NCBI GenBank assembly: GCA_029582165.1
Contig: CM055879.1
Span: forward strand, 37,109,330 to 37,173,329
Length of the DNA stretch: 64,000 nucleotides
Origin: Portulaca oleracea
Lineage: Eukaryota > Streptophyta > Magnoliopsida > Caryophyllales > Portulacaceae
Direction: 5' to 3'
Shown here piece after piece: positions 24,893-37,436 of this stretch (positions within the stretch are counted from its first letter, which is position 1; each line of letters starts with the position of its first letter). A model generated the notes under the pieces. That model had not been told where the DNA came from, made no database searches, and saw only the letters and a list, made by a program, of their open reading frames with translations. The position numbers and the translations under genes are program-made.

Positions 24893-27772
24893 GTTTTCAG
24901 AGAGTAGTAGTTGTTCTGAGGTTGTGGGTATGTGTAAAGGGTGGGAAGGAGATGGTGACCCTGGGTTGGAGTTGGAGCTTTTGGAGTTCATGAAGAATTC
25001 TGGGAATCCTGATAAGTTTCCCAGTAAAAGAGAGCTTGTTGAAGCTGGAAGGGGTGATTTGGCTGAGGCAATCTTGAGGGTTGGTGGGTGGATGTCAGTT
25101 GGGTGGGAAGATGATGATGATGATTCTGAGGGAGATGAGTTTGGTGTTGAAGGTGGGTTTCATCAGGATTTGGAGTTTGATTTTGGGACAAATGGGAAAT
25201 ATGGTTGTGAAGGTGAGGGAAGAAGTGGCTCAGAGTTTAGTGAAGGCAACAATACTTTCTCTTTGAGGGATTCTTCACTGGATGCTTCATCTTCTGGTCG
25301 ATCACTGTGAGGACTTTCTTCTTATTGTCAATTCAGTTTCTTCTCCATAGTTTAGCTCATTTGGTAGTAGGTCTTAATGCCCTTTGTAGGTTGTGAAATT
25401 TGTGATTCAAATATTTAGCTCTTTCTGATCTTTGATGCAGTTTAGTTGTGTTAGCAATCCTTGTAATTGTCCCTTGATTCTTTTGTTCTCTTAGTTTCTC
25501 AAGCGGTTTTCCTAATGGTTTCTGAAATGGTGGTTTGTGGTTATCAAATGGGTTTTTTCTGGGTCCGTCGGAACTTGATGCACCTGACCCCCAAACCTTG
25601 CGTTAGCGGTACCATGTTGGGGTTTTTTGTTGTTGTTTATTTGTTTTGACCTATGAGAGATGAGACCTACAAAGTATGCACAATAAGCAATAAGATGTTT
25701 GTTCTGTGATTGTTATGTGTAGAGAAATGGCAGAAGCAGATGAAACCGGGGTTGAGGGTATATTGAATCGATTGGAGAGGCAGAGAAGCCTCACTATTGC
25801 TCTCCATACGACGAAAAATGGCGGTGTAAATAATGATTCTAGGAACTTAGATAAAGATATGCAGAGTGGTAGAACGTTGAAGGATGTGGGTGAGTTGTCT
25901 TAGTTTCTCAGTTTCTTACTCTATACGTGTTTAATTTGTTTGAATGCATTTCAAGATTGAGTAATGTACTCAAAATCATTTTGATTCGTGCTTTTGTTGC
26001 TTTGTAACCGAATCAATTGGTAGTGAGCATGTTCCCTAACAATGGGTTCAGTGGTTCTCGTTCAGATGTATCTCGTAGTTCCCTTCGTAAGGACACATGG
26101 AGAACGTGGAGTGTTCACAGAGCCGGCTTTTCAGATAGAGATTTTGAAGGTATCACTGTCCTGGTCCAGATCCTTGGTGGTTGTGTGTATTAATTAACCT
26201 GTCTTAACTATCGATGCATTATGCTACTCTCTCAGCTGCCGAAATTGATTTTGGTGGTACTACAAACGGAAGAACAATGGGTACATGTAAAGAGAAGATA
26301 ATGGAAGGAACAGCCGATGTTGAGGAAGCTGTAGAGTGGAGAAAAGATTCCAAGTCTTGTGTTGCACAACTTGACATAAAAACCCGTCTTTGTCATCTTG
26401 AAGGAGAACTCTCATCTACACTTGGTTTATTAAGATCAAACAACACTGCAACTGACTTGTCTGAGACGGTATGGATTCATAATAACTTTTAAATCTATTC
26501 TGAGTATGATGGCAGTTTTTGAAACTTTGTTTTTGAACATCTGGAATACAAATTATCCTGTTTGCCTTCAGTTGTGCGGATCTAGTATTCTAGTGTATCT
26601 TAAGCAAGCTTAGTCTGGATTATCTGATGGGCTCGTTGATGAACATTTGCTGTGTGGTTATGGTAACCAATGATAAGTTTTGAATGAAACCCAAATGTGA
26701 AACATAATCTGCTAGTGATATCCGTACTGAAACTTTATTTGCTCTGTATTGTAAATTTGTAACTCGTAAACGTCATGCTGCAAGATTCATCTATTTATGA
26801 GATCCCTTGTTTCTGAATCTGTTATCAGGTCAAGGAGCGATTGTCTGAAGACTTGAGACAGCTTTCAGATGCTTCAGAGTTTCAAGAAAACGAAATAATG
26901 CATGCACAGACCAAGTTGAGGTCACTGCGTGCAAAACTCGCTATATTGGAAGGCAAGATGGCACTTGCAATAATGTAAGCCCTTCATCGATACCATTCCA
27001 TTTAAAGTTGACTGATACCGAAAATTGTATCTGAAAGCTCTAAATTCTTTCAGGATGGTTAACTACTTAATTTTCTGCTTGTGATTTCATCTTTGACGGT
27101 ATTATATGCGCTAAAATCTGCAGAGATGCCCAAAAGATTGTGGATGAGAAACAAAAGAGGATCAATGATGCTCGTGCAGCCCTCCAACTTCTTCGGACTA
27201 CATGCATAGTTTGGCCAAACCCTGGTTCAGAGGTTTTCTTGGCTGGATCCTTTGATGGCTGGGCTACTCAGGTCTCACTTTCATCTTCAACTTTCATTTA
27301 GAACCTAATTCACTACATTTTGTCCAGTCTGCTTATATCTAGATCTCCCCAATCCCCGTGTAAGCGGAACCGCGTAGTTAGTTATTATTGTCACTCGTAC
27401 CGACAAATGTTGTCTCCTAACTAGTTGAAATAGAACTGACAATGTGAGTTGCAACGGCGGAAGTTTTGGGCTGCTTAGTTTGACTGTTATTTTTGTTCAT
27501 CGCAGAGGAAGATGGAGAGGTCAAATACGGGTATTTTTTCTCTGCAACTGAAGCTATACCCAGGCAAATATGAGGTAGGAATGGGGATGCTTTGTTACTC
27601 ACTCTGCTAATTTTGGACATGATCAGAACATTGTTTGTCTGATTGTTTCTCATGTTCTCCCGCATGTATGCAACAGATTAAGTTCATCGTAGATGGCTCT
27701 TGGAAGGTCGATCCCCTTCGGCCTATAGTAAACAACGGCGGCTTTGAAAACAACCTCCTGATTATCACATAG
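24705..27772 (+). CDS. PTST2/PTST3-like coiled-coil CBM48 protein (starch-granule initiation), eight exons, 528 aa
   Basis: The exons are 24705-25306, 25723-25889, 26024-26149, 26236-26468, 26829-26974, 27124-27271, 27506-27574 and 27677-27772; all are GT-AG with consistent phase. The N-terminus (about 60 residues) is rich in Ser, Phe and Arg and poor in acids, as in a chloroplast transit peptide. Residues 86-134 hold a conserved block (LLEFMKNSGNPDKFPSKREL, then AGRGDLAEAI and GGWMSVGW), followed by an acidic patch. A long coiled coil spans about 350-450. A CBM48 domain fills about 452-528, with the glucan-contact tryptophans in FDGW (W471) and GSWKVDP (W506). PTST proteins sit in the chloroplast stroma, bind maltooligosaccharides through CBM48 and recruit starch synthase 4 through the coiled coil to start granules. 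The length is near that of Arabidopsis PTST2 (from memory about 530 aa), and neighbours also favour PTST2 over PTST3. Confidence 0.9.
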
Positions 27773-28398
27773 ACAGTGACTGGATCGGAACATTCGACCA
27801 AGAACCAGAAGATAACTTGTAGATTTCTATGTACTAACTTCTTTAGGTAGGGATTTGCTAACTATTCCATATATCCATCTTGTAGATACTTCCTGTTTAC
27901 GTTTCATTGAGTGTCTTCCTCCGTTCATCACGAGTAGGATAAGAGTTGTATTACAACCTTCACCATCTCGTTTCAATTCTTTTGTTTAATTTCATCTGTT
28001 TGCTGTTATCTACTAGACAAGCATGAAGCATGCCAATGTATGATCACTGATGTATCCATGGCACTGTTTCGTGCATTAATCTGATTGAATTATTGAACTT
28101 CTTCGCCGCCTGATTCCTAGTTTGGTATCATTGTATCAACGACGTGATTTGAAAGACATATGTGTTGGATTTGGAGGTACTAGATTTAGATACGTATTCA
28201 AGGGACTATAGGAGAAGATGAAGCAGAAATAAAAACCAACACAAAATCCATACAGAAAAAAAGAACCCATCTTTAACATCAACACAACCAAACAACACCC
28301 ACACTGGTTAACTTCAGATTAACACACCTCCTACACTTGTTTCTCTAAGTTACACAACTAAAGAAAAAAAAAAACCCAACTAAAATGAGGGTTTAAAG
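27773..28398. other. Convergent 3' flanks of the PTST2-like and RRM genes
   Basis: This 626-bp gap separates two genes that read towards each other and must hold both 3' untranslated regions. I see no ORF or transposon here. An A-rich block near 28250-28380 would be U-rich on the RRM gene's minus-strand transcript. Confidence 0.5.
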
Positions 28399-29132
28399 TT
28401 ACAAAATATCATCATAAGCAATGATTTCTCTAGGCTTAACAGGGGCATCCAACACTGAACTGCTACTAGAACTAGCATTAGGGTTTACAATGGCTGAACT
28501 CAACCTGTTCCCCCTGCCATGTCTACTCAATGGGGGAGACCCTTTTACAAGCTTTGACACTGCATTTCTTGCATCTCTTCTCTCTTCTTCAACTCCACTT
28601 TCACTTGCCCACATCACTTGCACCTGCAGATTCAGTATACACAACATCATTCTCAAAGATCACAACTTCAGATTGATTATATTGCATTTGCCCAGATAAA
28701 TTAAGATCATAACTCAGCAAAACACAAAATACCCATATCAGATTTGGGCCAAAGATAGCAACTTTTTTGGGAGAGAAATCAGGGGAGTGAGGTTGAAATA
28801 GAAATACGTACCCTGCGAGAGTCGACGGAGATGCCGAAGGAGGGGTCGAGGGCGGCGGCGACGGCGGAGTCAGCGGCGGATTTGGAGCGGTAGGAGACGA
28901 TGCCGACGCCGTCCTGGTCGATCCGGATCCGGGAGATGGAGCCGTAGATCTCGAACCGGGATTTGAGGTCGAGGACGGAGCAGTCCGGCGGAAGGCCGAT
29001 GACTAGCAGAGCAGGCGGCGGAGCTGGCTTGTCCTGGGGCGTGTCATCCGGCGGAGGCTGAGGACGGCGGCGTTTGGGGTAGGAGTACGGGACGTGGCGG
29101 GAAAAGTAGGGTTTCTCCCTCTTCCGGCTCAT
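28399..29132 (-). CDS. RRM RNA-binding protein, At1g27050-like, two exons, 181 aa
   Basis: The exons are 29132-28812 and 28623-28399, joined in phase 0 with a GTACGT donor and a CTGCAG acceptor; stop TAA. Residues 1-40 are basic and proline-rich (YPKRRRPQPPPDD). An RNA-recognition motif follows at about 41-120: RNP2 is LLVIGLP, the first helix CSVLDLKSRFEIYG and the RNP1 region DGVGIVSYRSKSAAD; the motif continues into exon 2 (VQVMWA). RNP1 has Gly-Ile-Val where aromatic residues are common, so RNA contact may be weaker than in typical RRMs. The C-terminus is Ser-rich and ends KPREIIAYDDIL, which looks like a conserved tail. The family is uncharacterised; nuclear RNA binding is an inference. 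Exon 1 is unusually GC-rich for this window. Confidence 0.85.
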
Positions 29133-29384
29133 TGCCCTTATCTTTTGGGGTTTGGGGTTTGGGGTTTTAGAGAGAGAAAAGAAGGCTAGTTCTGAAAGTG
29201 AGAAGCTGAGAGCAAGTAGGGAATAATCAAGGGTTTAGCAGGAACTCAACTACCATCAAAAGTCAAACGTCAAAATACATCGACACTGTAATACAGACCA
29301 GGTTATTAGTAGCTCATTACTCCTTAGATACATACTCCCTGTAATGTAGTAACTGTACCCATGTTAACAGGTAGTTCCGGAGTA

Positions 29385-29635
29385 CTCCTCCGATCGTTGT
29401 CTTTGAAAATTGTATAGTCAAATTTAAAAAATTTTGATCATAAGTTCCTCAATAGTCAATGTATACAATGAGTTGTTATATAAAATTATAATCATTGAAT
29501 TTGTAACAAAAAATATTATCAAAAAAGCATAATATTGCAATTGTTAATAATTTATGTAAGAAATTATTAATCAAAAAGTGATATTGGAGTCCATGAAAGT
29601 CAAAATTATAACAATTAATATGGAACGGATGGAGT
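29385..29635. mobile_element. Stowaway-like MITE, diverged
   Basis: The left end is TA|CTCCTCCGATCGTTG and the right end ATGGAACGGATGGAGT. The interior order (TTTGATCATAAGTT, AATGAGTTGTTATATAAAAT, TTTGTAACAAAAAATATTAT) matches other AT-rich Stowaways in this window. It lies about 250 bp upstream of the RRM gene. Confidence 0.65.
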
Positions 29636-30626
29636 GGCTCATTACTCATTAGATACTCCTTATACTGTAACCATGTTAGCAGGTAGGAATAGTTACATTT
29701 TTAAGTGAAAATAGGGAGTTATAAACTGTAAAAAAATTAAAAATAATAGTTGTTGGAATTACTTTATCAAGGACTTATAAAACTTGTGAATAAATGTAAT
29801 GGGATAATTATTTATTGAAAGTTATTTCTTTTTAACATAATTTACATGTTTATAAATACTTAGCAACTCCTTAAAAATCAGTTTACTAGCACCTACCTTT
29901 ATTTATAAAAAATTACTAAAATTTAACTTTTCATTTGTCCATGAACATTACAGGCCCTAGATAAATCAAAAGTTTATATTTATATTTGACTGAGTAAAAA
30001 TTTTAAAGAATTTGAGTGAATTTAAATGTTTAGAACACATTTACTATGATGACATGGTTTAACAATATTTTGAAAATTATAAATTTTAGAGTGATAGAAA
30101 TTAATTTTGAAGAGTTCATTTTCATATAAATTCATTGATAGTTGGACAATAACCGATTTTTGCCAGAATGTATACGTAAAAGTTTGTTGAAGTCCCGTAA
30201 TACATGATTTCTCAGCACCAAGAATGTATAAATTATATTTTTAGCATGAAAAAGGGTCAAAATCTAAACCTTATTTGAAATATTGCTTCAAAAATATTCA
30301 AGTTCACTCAAATTTATAGTTACCAAGCCTCCCAGCAGAAAAGGAGAAAAGAAAAGAAAATGCCAGAACTGATACGCTGTTGGCTTGTTTCTTTGAAGCC
30401 CAATTCATTCCGTCTGTCATGTGCTAAGCCCATATTTGTTGGGCATTAAATAGTAGGGTTATTGATCATGAATGATGGCCCAAATTGCAAATGACCATGT
30501 AGGAATGTAGGATATTGAACACCATGAAGTTTCAAGAGAGGATGGGACCCATCAATGTTGACGTGGTACAGTTAAATTTTTTTTTTGTTTCAATTGCTCT
30601 ACCCTTCTCTCTTTGATTCACACATT

Positions 30627-30726
30627 GGATGTCTACAAAGCGAACTATAGTTCGCCTTTAATTCATCTTTGAAGATATTCATGGATATATACAAAGACGA
30701 ACTATAGTTCAGCTTTGGAGACATCC
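30627..30726. repeat. 100-bp inverted-repeat unit with two internal palindromes
   Basis: The ends are GGATGTCTACAAAGCGAACT and its near-inverse (AGTTCAGCTTTGGAGACATCC, 21 bases, counted to the last 20). Each arm also contains the 12-base perfect palindrome GAACTATAGTTC. No target duplication was found. It may be a very small MITE or a regulatory foldback. Confidence 0.6.
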
Positions 30727-30867
30727 GGAAAAAACACCCTCCTTATTCGCTCTCCCTGTCTTTGAACCCCCGGCCCCACCCTCATACTCATTATCTCTCA
30801 CTTCCCAAGCCACCAGTAACACAACCTCCGCACACCACAACCAGACCGGTTAGCAGCCAAAAAAAAT

Positions 30868-30941
30868 TTGAATCACAAATATATAAAGAATTCTTTCTTT
30901 TTTTAAAAAAAGAAAGAATTCTTTAGATATTTGTGATTCAA
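30868..30941. repeat. Loop-free palindrome with 37-base arms
   Basis: The arms meet at 30904/30905 with no loop and match at 36 of 37 positions. The outer ends are TTGAATCACAAATAT and its inverse; the centre is T7A7. No protein or terminator context is visible. Confidence 0.9.
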
Positions 30942-32793
30942 TTTTATTTTAGAGAAAAGAACTTTAGATAGTTGGCTTAGCTTAGGAAAGTGCCCAAAAC
31001 AAAATGGCTAAAAGTTTGACATTTTTACTTGTTTGAACCGTCACATTTGGCCACCTTATAAAAAGATAAATAAAAATAAAAGTAGATTGACCTTAATTAA
31101 TGTTGGGTTCCTAAAATCCAACTCCCAAATCCTTTTTGACCAAGAAATCGACATTGTTCGAGTAGACTATTTCGTTGACCCCATGCCCTGCATGGCCTCA
31201 CGTGCCCTTTGGGTCCCTTGACAATGCCTCTACATCATCCTCATATTCTATATACCATCTTCCTCAATCCTCATTTATGCTATCATATAGTATCTTCCTT
31301 TTATATTAATTGTCTTTTAATGTCATTAAATTTTCAATATATATAATGTTCTGTCATACGAAATTAAGTATTGTAATTAGATTTATAACAAAAAATACTA
31401 TGATAATAATCAATAATAGAATGTTGTAATTTCTATAAGAAATTGTTAGTCAAAATAGACATTGACATGAAGACAAGCAATTAATATGAAACAAAACGAC
31501 TATATGTTAATAAGAAAATCGAATTTAAAGAATAGAGAGTTATGATTACAGATATAGAAATTATTATGTATTAAAATTAAATTTAACGTTATCAAAGTCA
31601 AACATAAAATGACAATACATTAAAATAATTAAACTTATACTAGATGCACTAGTTAAAAATTAACAAAAATAATCTAAGTGTAGGCAAATTTCCAAGAATA
31701 AAGTTATCCTATATCGCCATTGAACACAGAGTTATTTTGTATCATTATTGGGTTAGTCTTAATTACCATAGTTTCTTTTTTGTAAATTTCAAATTGATTC
31801 ATGATTAAGATTAACTTTTATTTGGACAAATATATAGTAGTATTCTTTAGATTAATCATGATGAAGCTATGAATGAAAAAAAGGGATTATGATCATGTAT
31901 TCATGATGGATTTATGTATCAAGGTGGAAAGGATATATAGGGCCCATGGTATAGACCATAGAGTAGTTGATGTATCCATGTCATTATGGTTATCCTCATG
32001 GAATTAAGAGGAGGAGTTTGAATGATGGGGATGGATGCATGAAAATGAGTTCATCAAGTGCTTCTAATCTCAAGTCCCCCACTCTCCCTTTCTAGATCCC
32101 TCCTGGATTTGTATGTCATATACAAATTCAATGCAAGATCAACTGGGGTCCTTTTTAATTCCTTTTTTTCATTATGGTACGAGTACGTGGACGGTCGAGA
32201 TTGGAGATGGCCTTGCTTGATGATCGACTATGACACGTGTTAGGCTGTGGTTGAGTGATTAACCCTGATGGACGAAAACTCGGCAAGGTCGGGTCTACCA
32301 TTTGAGGTGGAGCTTTAGGAGCTTAGTTTACGCTTGTCATTTTTTGATTGGCCATGGGGACGGGATCAACTATTTATTCACCTTATGGTTGATTCCGAAT
32401 CTCATCACCATTCACCAACTTTAATATGTGTTTTTTTTTTTAAAAAAAATATGTCCCAAAATTCTATTAGACAACCTATTATGTGATATTTGTCGGCCTT
32501 TTTCGTCCATATATAGCTTACTAAAATTTAAGACAAAACTACATTTCTATGATTTGGATTGAAGCTTCATAATATAATAAGAGAACCGTAAAACCTAAAT
32601 GTGAATTTAATCTACAAATATTTTCATTCATGGATATATATGATCACTTACGATTCTATAGGATAGATTAAATTCAATCATAAAATTCAATCATTATGGT
32701 TTGAATTGAAACTAAACTTTACGATTCTATAGGATAGATTAAATGAAAATCAACATAAATTATATATTTTGACCTCCATATTCTTTCCATTAA

Positions 32794-33038
32794 GGGTGCG
32801 TTTGGTAAGATTTCTAGGCAAGTTTTTCCTGGGGAAAAGTTTCCCTGAAAAGTTTTCCATTGAAAATATTTCCCCGGGAAAAATTTCCCTTAACCCCCAA
32901 GGAAACTTTTCCTTAGGAAAACAGTGGGTCCCTTGTAAAAACTTTCCCGAGGTCAATGTACAACCAAATATGGGGAAAATAAGTCAACTCGGAAAAATTA
33001 ACCATTTCCCCAGGGTTTTTGACTAAACAAACGCACTC
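32794..33038. mobile_element. Tourist-like MITE with TAA target duplication
   Basis: TAA flanks both ends (32791-32793 and 33039-33041). The element starts GGGTGCGTTTGGT and ends with ACAAACGCACTC. The interior holds many TTTTCC/GGAAAA words that fold back, and the overlapping ORFs on both strands come from these. A longer relative lies at 40890-41284. The TAA duplication suggests PIF/Harbinger. Confidence 0.75.
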
Positions 33039-33964
33039 TAAGAAAAATATTTCCGTTCCAATCGCATTTAAAAGAATATGATATTTGTTAACTGTTATTT
33101 GATAGCTGTTTGACATTAGCTATTTGACTTTAGCTATTTGTAAGAAAAATATTTGATAAAACAAGTGTTCGTAAAAAAACTAAATAAAAAAACTTTTTCA
33201 AGTAAAATCTAACGGTGTCAATAAAAGGTAACGGTTACCCAAAAAATGGGTAGCCTAACGTACACCCAATGCATACTAGTTGTAGGAAGATAATGATTGG
33301 TGGGTGGGTGCACCGCATGCATGCATGCATCCACGCAGAGGTGAGATGTGATATATTTCTGCAGTTGAAGGGCGTTTAAATTTATGCATTCTCCTTCAGC
33401 CTTCACCTCCTTCTGCAGTTTTATGATGACATTACTATTACACATTGCCAGACGCCAACTAGCGTTGAAACTTGGGAAACAGACCGTCCATGTACCTTTG
33501 CCAAAGGGTAACCACTGTCTCCACCCTCCTGACTCCAGAGTATCAAATTTATTCTACTGCCTATTCTGCATAAAAATGACCGACTCATGACATATATAAA
33601 TTTCACTTTAGGTACATGACTTTTTTACTGTTAAATTTTACTCTAGTTAATTTGCGATAATTCACTTTTCATTTTTTTTTTGTATAATTTTAAATAAACC
33701 GCCCACTTTAATTTTTAAATTTTAACATTACTTGCAGCTTTGCCCATCATACACATATGTGTGATTATTAGTTCGAAAATGTTAATTTTTGTATTTTATT
33801 TATGTTGTTTATCTTTGGTTTGGTCGTATGGTCATTCTTAAATTGTACTTTCCTCTCAGATTTTCGCAGTCTTTGTCTTTCTCTTTCGCTCCTTTGACTT
33901 TCAATAATAAGAAAAAAATGAGTTCGAAGTACTTGATACCATTGCCCATGAATATGATATATAT

Positions 33965-34100
33965 TCTAAATAGCCAAAGCTAGTCAATTTTTGTTGTAAT
34001 CAATTGACTATTTGCCACAGTAACTTCAATTATCTAAATAGCCAAAGCTAGTCCATTTTTGTTGTAATCAATTGACTATTTGCTACAGTAACTTCAATTA
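33965..34100. repeat. Tandem duplication, 68-bp unit, two copies
   Basis: The units 33965-34032 and 34033-34100 both begin TCTAAATAGCCAAAGCTAGT and differ at only two positions, so the duplication is recent. Confidence 0.95.
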
Positions 34101-34285
34101 AATGTGCAATAAGAACTTACAAAATATTAGGAGCAAAGCTGTTAGTGTTTGTGTATCATGTAAGGTCTGGTGAAATATAAATTAAATTAAGCAAAAATAA
34201 ATATCTTTTAGAAAGAAATTAATGAGATCTACTTCTATATATATATATAAGTCAAAAAGAACAAGCACATAATATAATATCCTTC

Positions 34286-34470
34286 GGCCCTGTTCTTTTC
34301 TGCAGTATTTTGCGATATGATGTGGTATGGTGTGGTGGAATTGTGGAGGGTGTGGTGTAATTGTGGTAGGTTATTGGTATTTGGCTTAGGTGAGGAGAGA
34401 AAATGTAAAAAGTAGAGGAGAAAAGTGAGGAGAGAGAAAAGTAATGATTTGTGGTAAAGTGTGGTGAATA
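34286..34470. mobile_element. Tourist-like MITE (GGCCCTGTTCTTT family), right end lost
   Basis: It starts GGCCCTGTTCTTTTCTGCAG and continues with GTGTGGTGGAATTGTGG and GTAGAGGAGAAAAGTGAGG, matching the copy at 61688-61964. The expected AAAAGAACAGGGCC end is missing. The minus-strand ORFs over it are repeat-derived. Confidence 0.65.
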
Positions 34471-35379
34471 GCAGAAATCACAGATGCAGTACTCACCGTC
34501 ACAACCGTAAAAAGAATAGTACAAAATAATGATTCTAATAAACCCATTAAAGCTAACCAAATAAAAGACAAAAAATTACTCACTCATAAAATATCAACTA
34601 GTTGACTTCAAAATCAAAGTAAAACTAAGTTATGATTCCTATACACAGAATAGTTGATGGACAAACGTGCAAGGCATGCCAATATGAGTCAAGCTGTTAC
34701 AATTCATAATAGGCTGAAATAAAGAAAGGCACATTTCAATGAAGACGATAGGTTTATCTCTTCCCTATTCGACAACGACAATATATCCTATTCACAAAGC
34801 ATGCCACTTTAAGTTAACAAAGCTCCATGCAGCTATCACTTTCGATGCATACATGAGAACATATATACATTGTAGATGTAGTGGTCAAAACACATCTATA
34901 TATAGGAAAAATCCATGCAATTTGGCAAAGTAGCCAAATTTTCGTTGGTCTTGGCAAAAGTTAATAGTATGTTTGATCATTACAAGTCAAGATTGTAAAA
35001 ATTTACACGGTTCGTCATTCTTAATGTAAGTATCAAAATAAAAGTAGAAAACGGTGTCGAAAAGTGTTATGATAAACCCTTACATATTATCAGATACAAT
35101 CTTTTAAGCAATGCTTAAGTTCAATTTAATCTATCGTATCATATATGTACATTGATAGAAGAAGATAAACATGTCAAATCACGTTATATTGTCATGGTAT
35201 TTATATGTTTATAACTCTTTCAGAAAAATTTATTTTGAACAAAATCTATCGTAAATTATAATGGGGTTGTAGTTAAAGTAGAATAATCCATACAATTTGA
35301 CAAACTGTCCATATTTTCCTTGGTTTTGGCAAAAGTTTAACAGTATTATATATTATCAATTATCACAAGTAAATAGGTG

Positions 35380-35690
35380 GAAGAGGTCCTCCACCGATGT
35401 GGGACGCGCGCCTGGGATTCACCACAAACTGTGGTAAGCAACAAACCTCATTCTTCTGCTCACAGGTCCACCACAGATCTTGGTGACCCACCACGGGTCG
35501 TGGTAGTTTAGCCATCATTCGTGGTGACCCCTTTTTTCCCCAAAACGGGCTTCCGCGATTCCCCCAGTTCAATCCCGTATTGTCCCGGACCTTTTTCCAC
35601 ATACATATTGCCTTGAAGTCGTTGACTTGTGTGACCTTGTGGGACCAACTAATATGGATGTGATCGAACCATTCGATCATTGATTAAGTG
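35380..35690. other. GC-rich island of unknown nature
   Basis: A sharp rise in GC content in an AT-rich region. It contains the words CCACCACGGGTCGTGGT and CATTCGTGGTGACC, several of them short inverted repeats of CGTGGT/ACCACG. A 105-codon frame on the minus strand starts near 35680, but its product matches no family I know. It may be a captured gene piece or part of a lost transposon. Confidence 0.35.
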
Positions 35691-37436
35691 GACTTCTAAC
35701 AAAGTCATTAATCACCGAATTAATTTGGGTAGAATACTCGGATGAAATTGAACATTGTCGGAACGTTCCCAATAATAGCAACACTTGCTTTTCTGATTGT
35801 ATATATTTTAGCTTAATTTTAGACGATTCTTTGGCGACTGGAGTACAACAATGTGGTGGTTCTGGTGGTGGACAGGGTGGAGGAAGGGCGGCGATAGGAT
35901 GGAGGATGGAAGATGTTGATGAGGGGTGATCATCATGGGCAGATATGTGTATGTCCTAAGGGTGTCCATGGACACCCCAATCCCAATAAAAACTTTAAAT
36001 AGTCTAATATACATTAGGAAGATATTGTATATTTATGTTAGGTGGACACTCGAAAAAAAGGTCCAAGATATTTGTAAGGGTATCCAATTTAATACAACAT
36101 CTCAACTGTCCAAAAATAAAAAATAAAAAATTAAATAGCCCATTTTACAGCGAGCGGATTGTCCCATTTAAACATATATAATGATAATTATTATTAAGTG
36201 GACGCCCCTAAATCTAATGTCTAGATCTATTACTGGTGGTTATGGTTGTGATTCAGGCAATGGTGATTGTTTTGGTCAACCTGGAAAAGGGTCTTGTCCT
36301 TCTTTGACAGTGACGATTGATTTTTAGGTTTGTTTTTCTTTGTTGGATATTTTTTGGGGTATCCTTTTAATAGATTGTTTGTAATAATTGTAGGTTATCG
36401 AAGTTTTAGGTTGTCTAGCTTCTAGATTTTTGAGAAGACTTTGTTCTCTCTTGGCCAGTTACCGATCATGATGAGATAGGTTGCAAAGGGCAAGTCAATC
36501 CAATCCCATTTACCCTATTTTCTTTTTAAAAAAAAACAAGTATCAAAATATAAGTAGATAAGGCCATAAGGGTCTCAAAACGTATTAAGATGTACTTTTA
36601 CGTACTAAATATATTCTTATAAGCAATGCTTAATTTCATTTTAATCTATCATATCATACTTTACTATGGTAATAGCAGTAGATAATGTGTCAAATGATCA
36701 CGTTATGGTGTTCAATATATATATATTTGTAAACTTTTTAAGCAAGATTTAATTTCAGTAAATCTATCCTATCATACTCTGTTAATAGAAGTAGATAAAT
36801 GTGTCGAATCACATTATGTTGTCTAGATATCTGTATATATTTATAACTTTCTAAAGCAAGATTTTAATTTCAATAAAATCTAGTGTATCATATCATTGTG
36901 AAAGGACAGTAATTATCATAAAAATTTCTTGGCTATTGGGATTTAGCAATGGCCGGTTTAATACATGCAAGTTTGAGAAAACAACACTTCTAGTTAACAA
37001 CTATAGAGACCAACAAAGTCCGGTTATTTTCATTTTTCTTGCCAAAGGTAATTATTCTTTTGAGGGATCTATTAAGTATATTTATCATACAAAATAGTCG
37101 AAAAATCTAGTCTCAGACTATATACTTAACAAGCCTCAAACTAAAGACTCCGGTCAGTTTCATAATATACAAAAAAGCTAAGCAGCATATAATTCTCCGT
37201 TTTTTTCTCTTCTTTCTGGATTTTGACTCGATCGAGTCGAACATAGAGGGACGGCCATAGTCGTCATAGCTCTAGGACATTAAAGTTTTTGGATATATAG
37301 TAAACAATGATTAGAAGCTTCAACATCTGCGGTGGTCTTGGTAGTATCCTTTTGGCTTCCTAAGGTAGGCTTGGGCTGGTTTATGGTCTCACCGTTGGGT
37401 GTAAGGCGCTGTAAGTTCGGTGAGTCTTATTTCAGG

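Larger units (their letters stand above)
29133..37436. other. Intergenic region between the RRM and TPR genes, no gene seen
   Basis: About 8.3 kb without a supported coding exon. Its recognisable parts are listed separately: a Stowaway at 29.4 kb, inverted repeats at 30.6 and 30.9 kb, a Tourist-like MITE at 32.8 kb, a 68-bp tandem duplication at 34.0 kb, a truncated Tourist-like MITE at 34.3 kb and a GC-rich island at 35.4 kb. The rest is AT-rich with no clear feature. A short CATGCATG-rich stretch at about 33315-33331 resembles the RY motif bound by B3 factors but is far from any gene start. Confidence 0.5.

Noticed and set aside
34252..34583. Minus-strand ORFs of 65-102 codons
   Set aside because: They lie on a Tourist-like MITE; related peptides arise from the copies at 41.8 and 61.7 kb.
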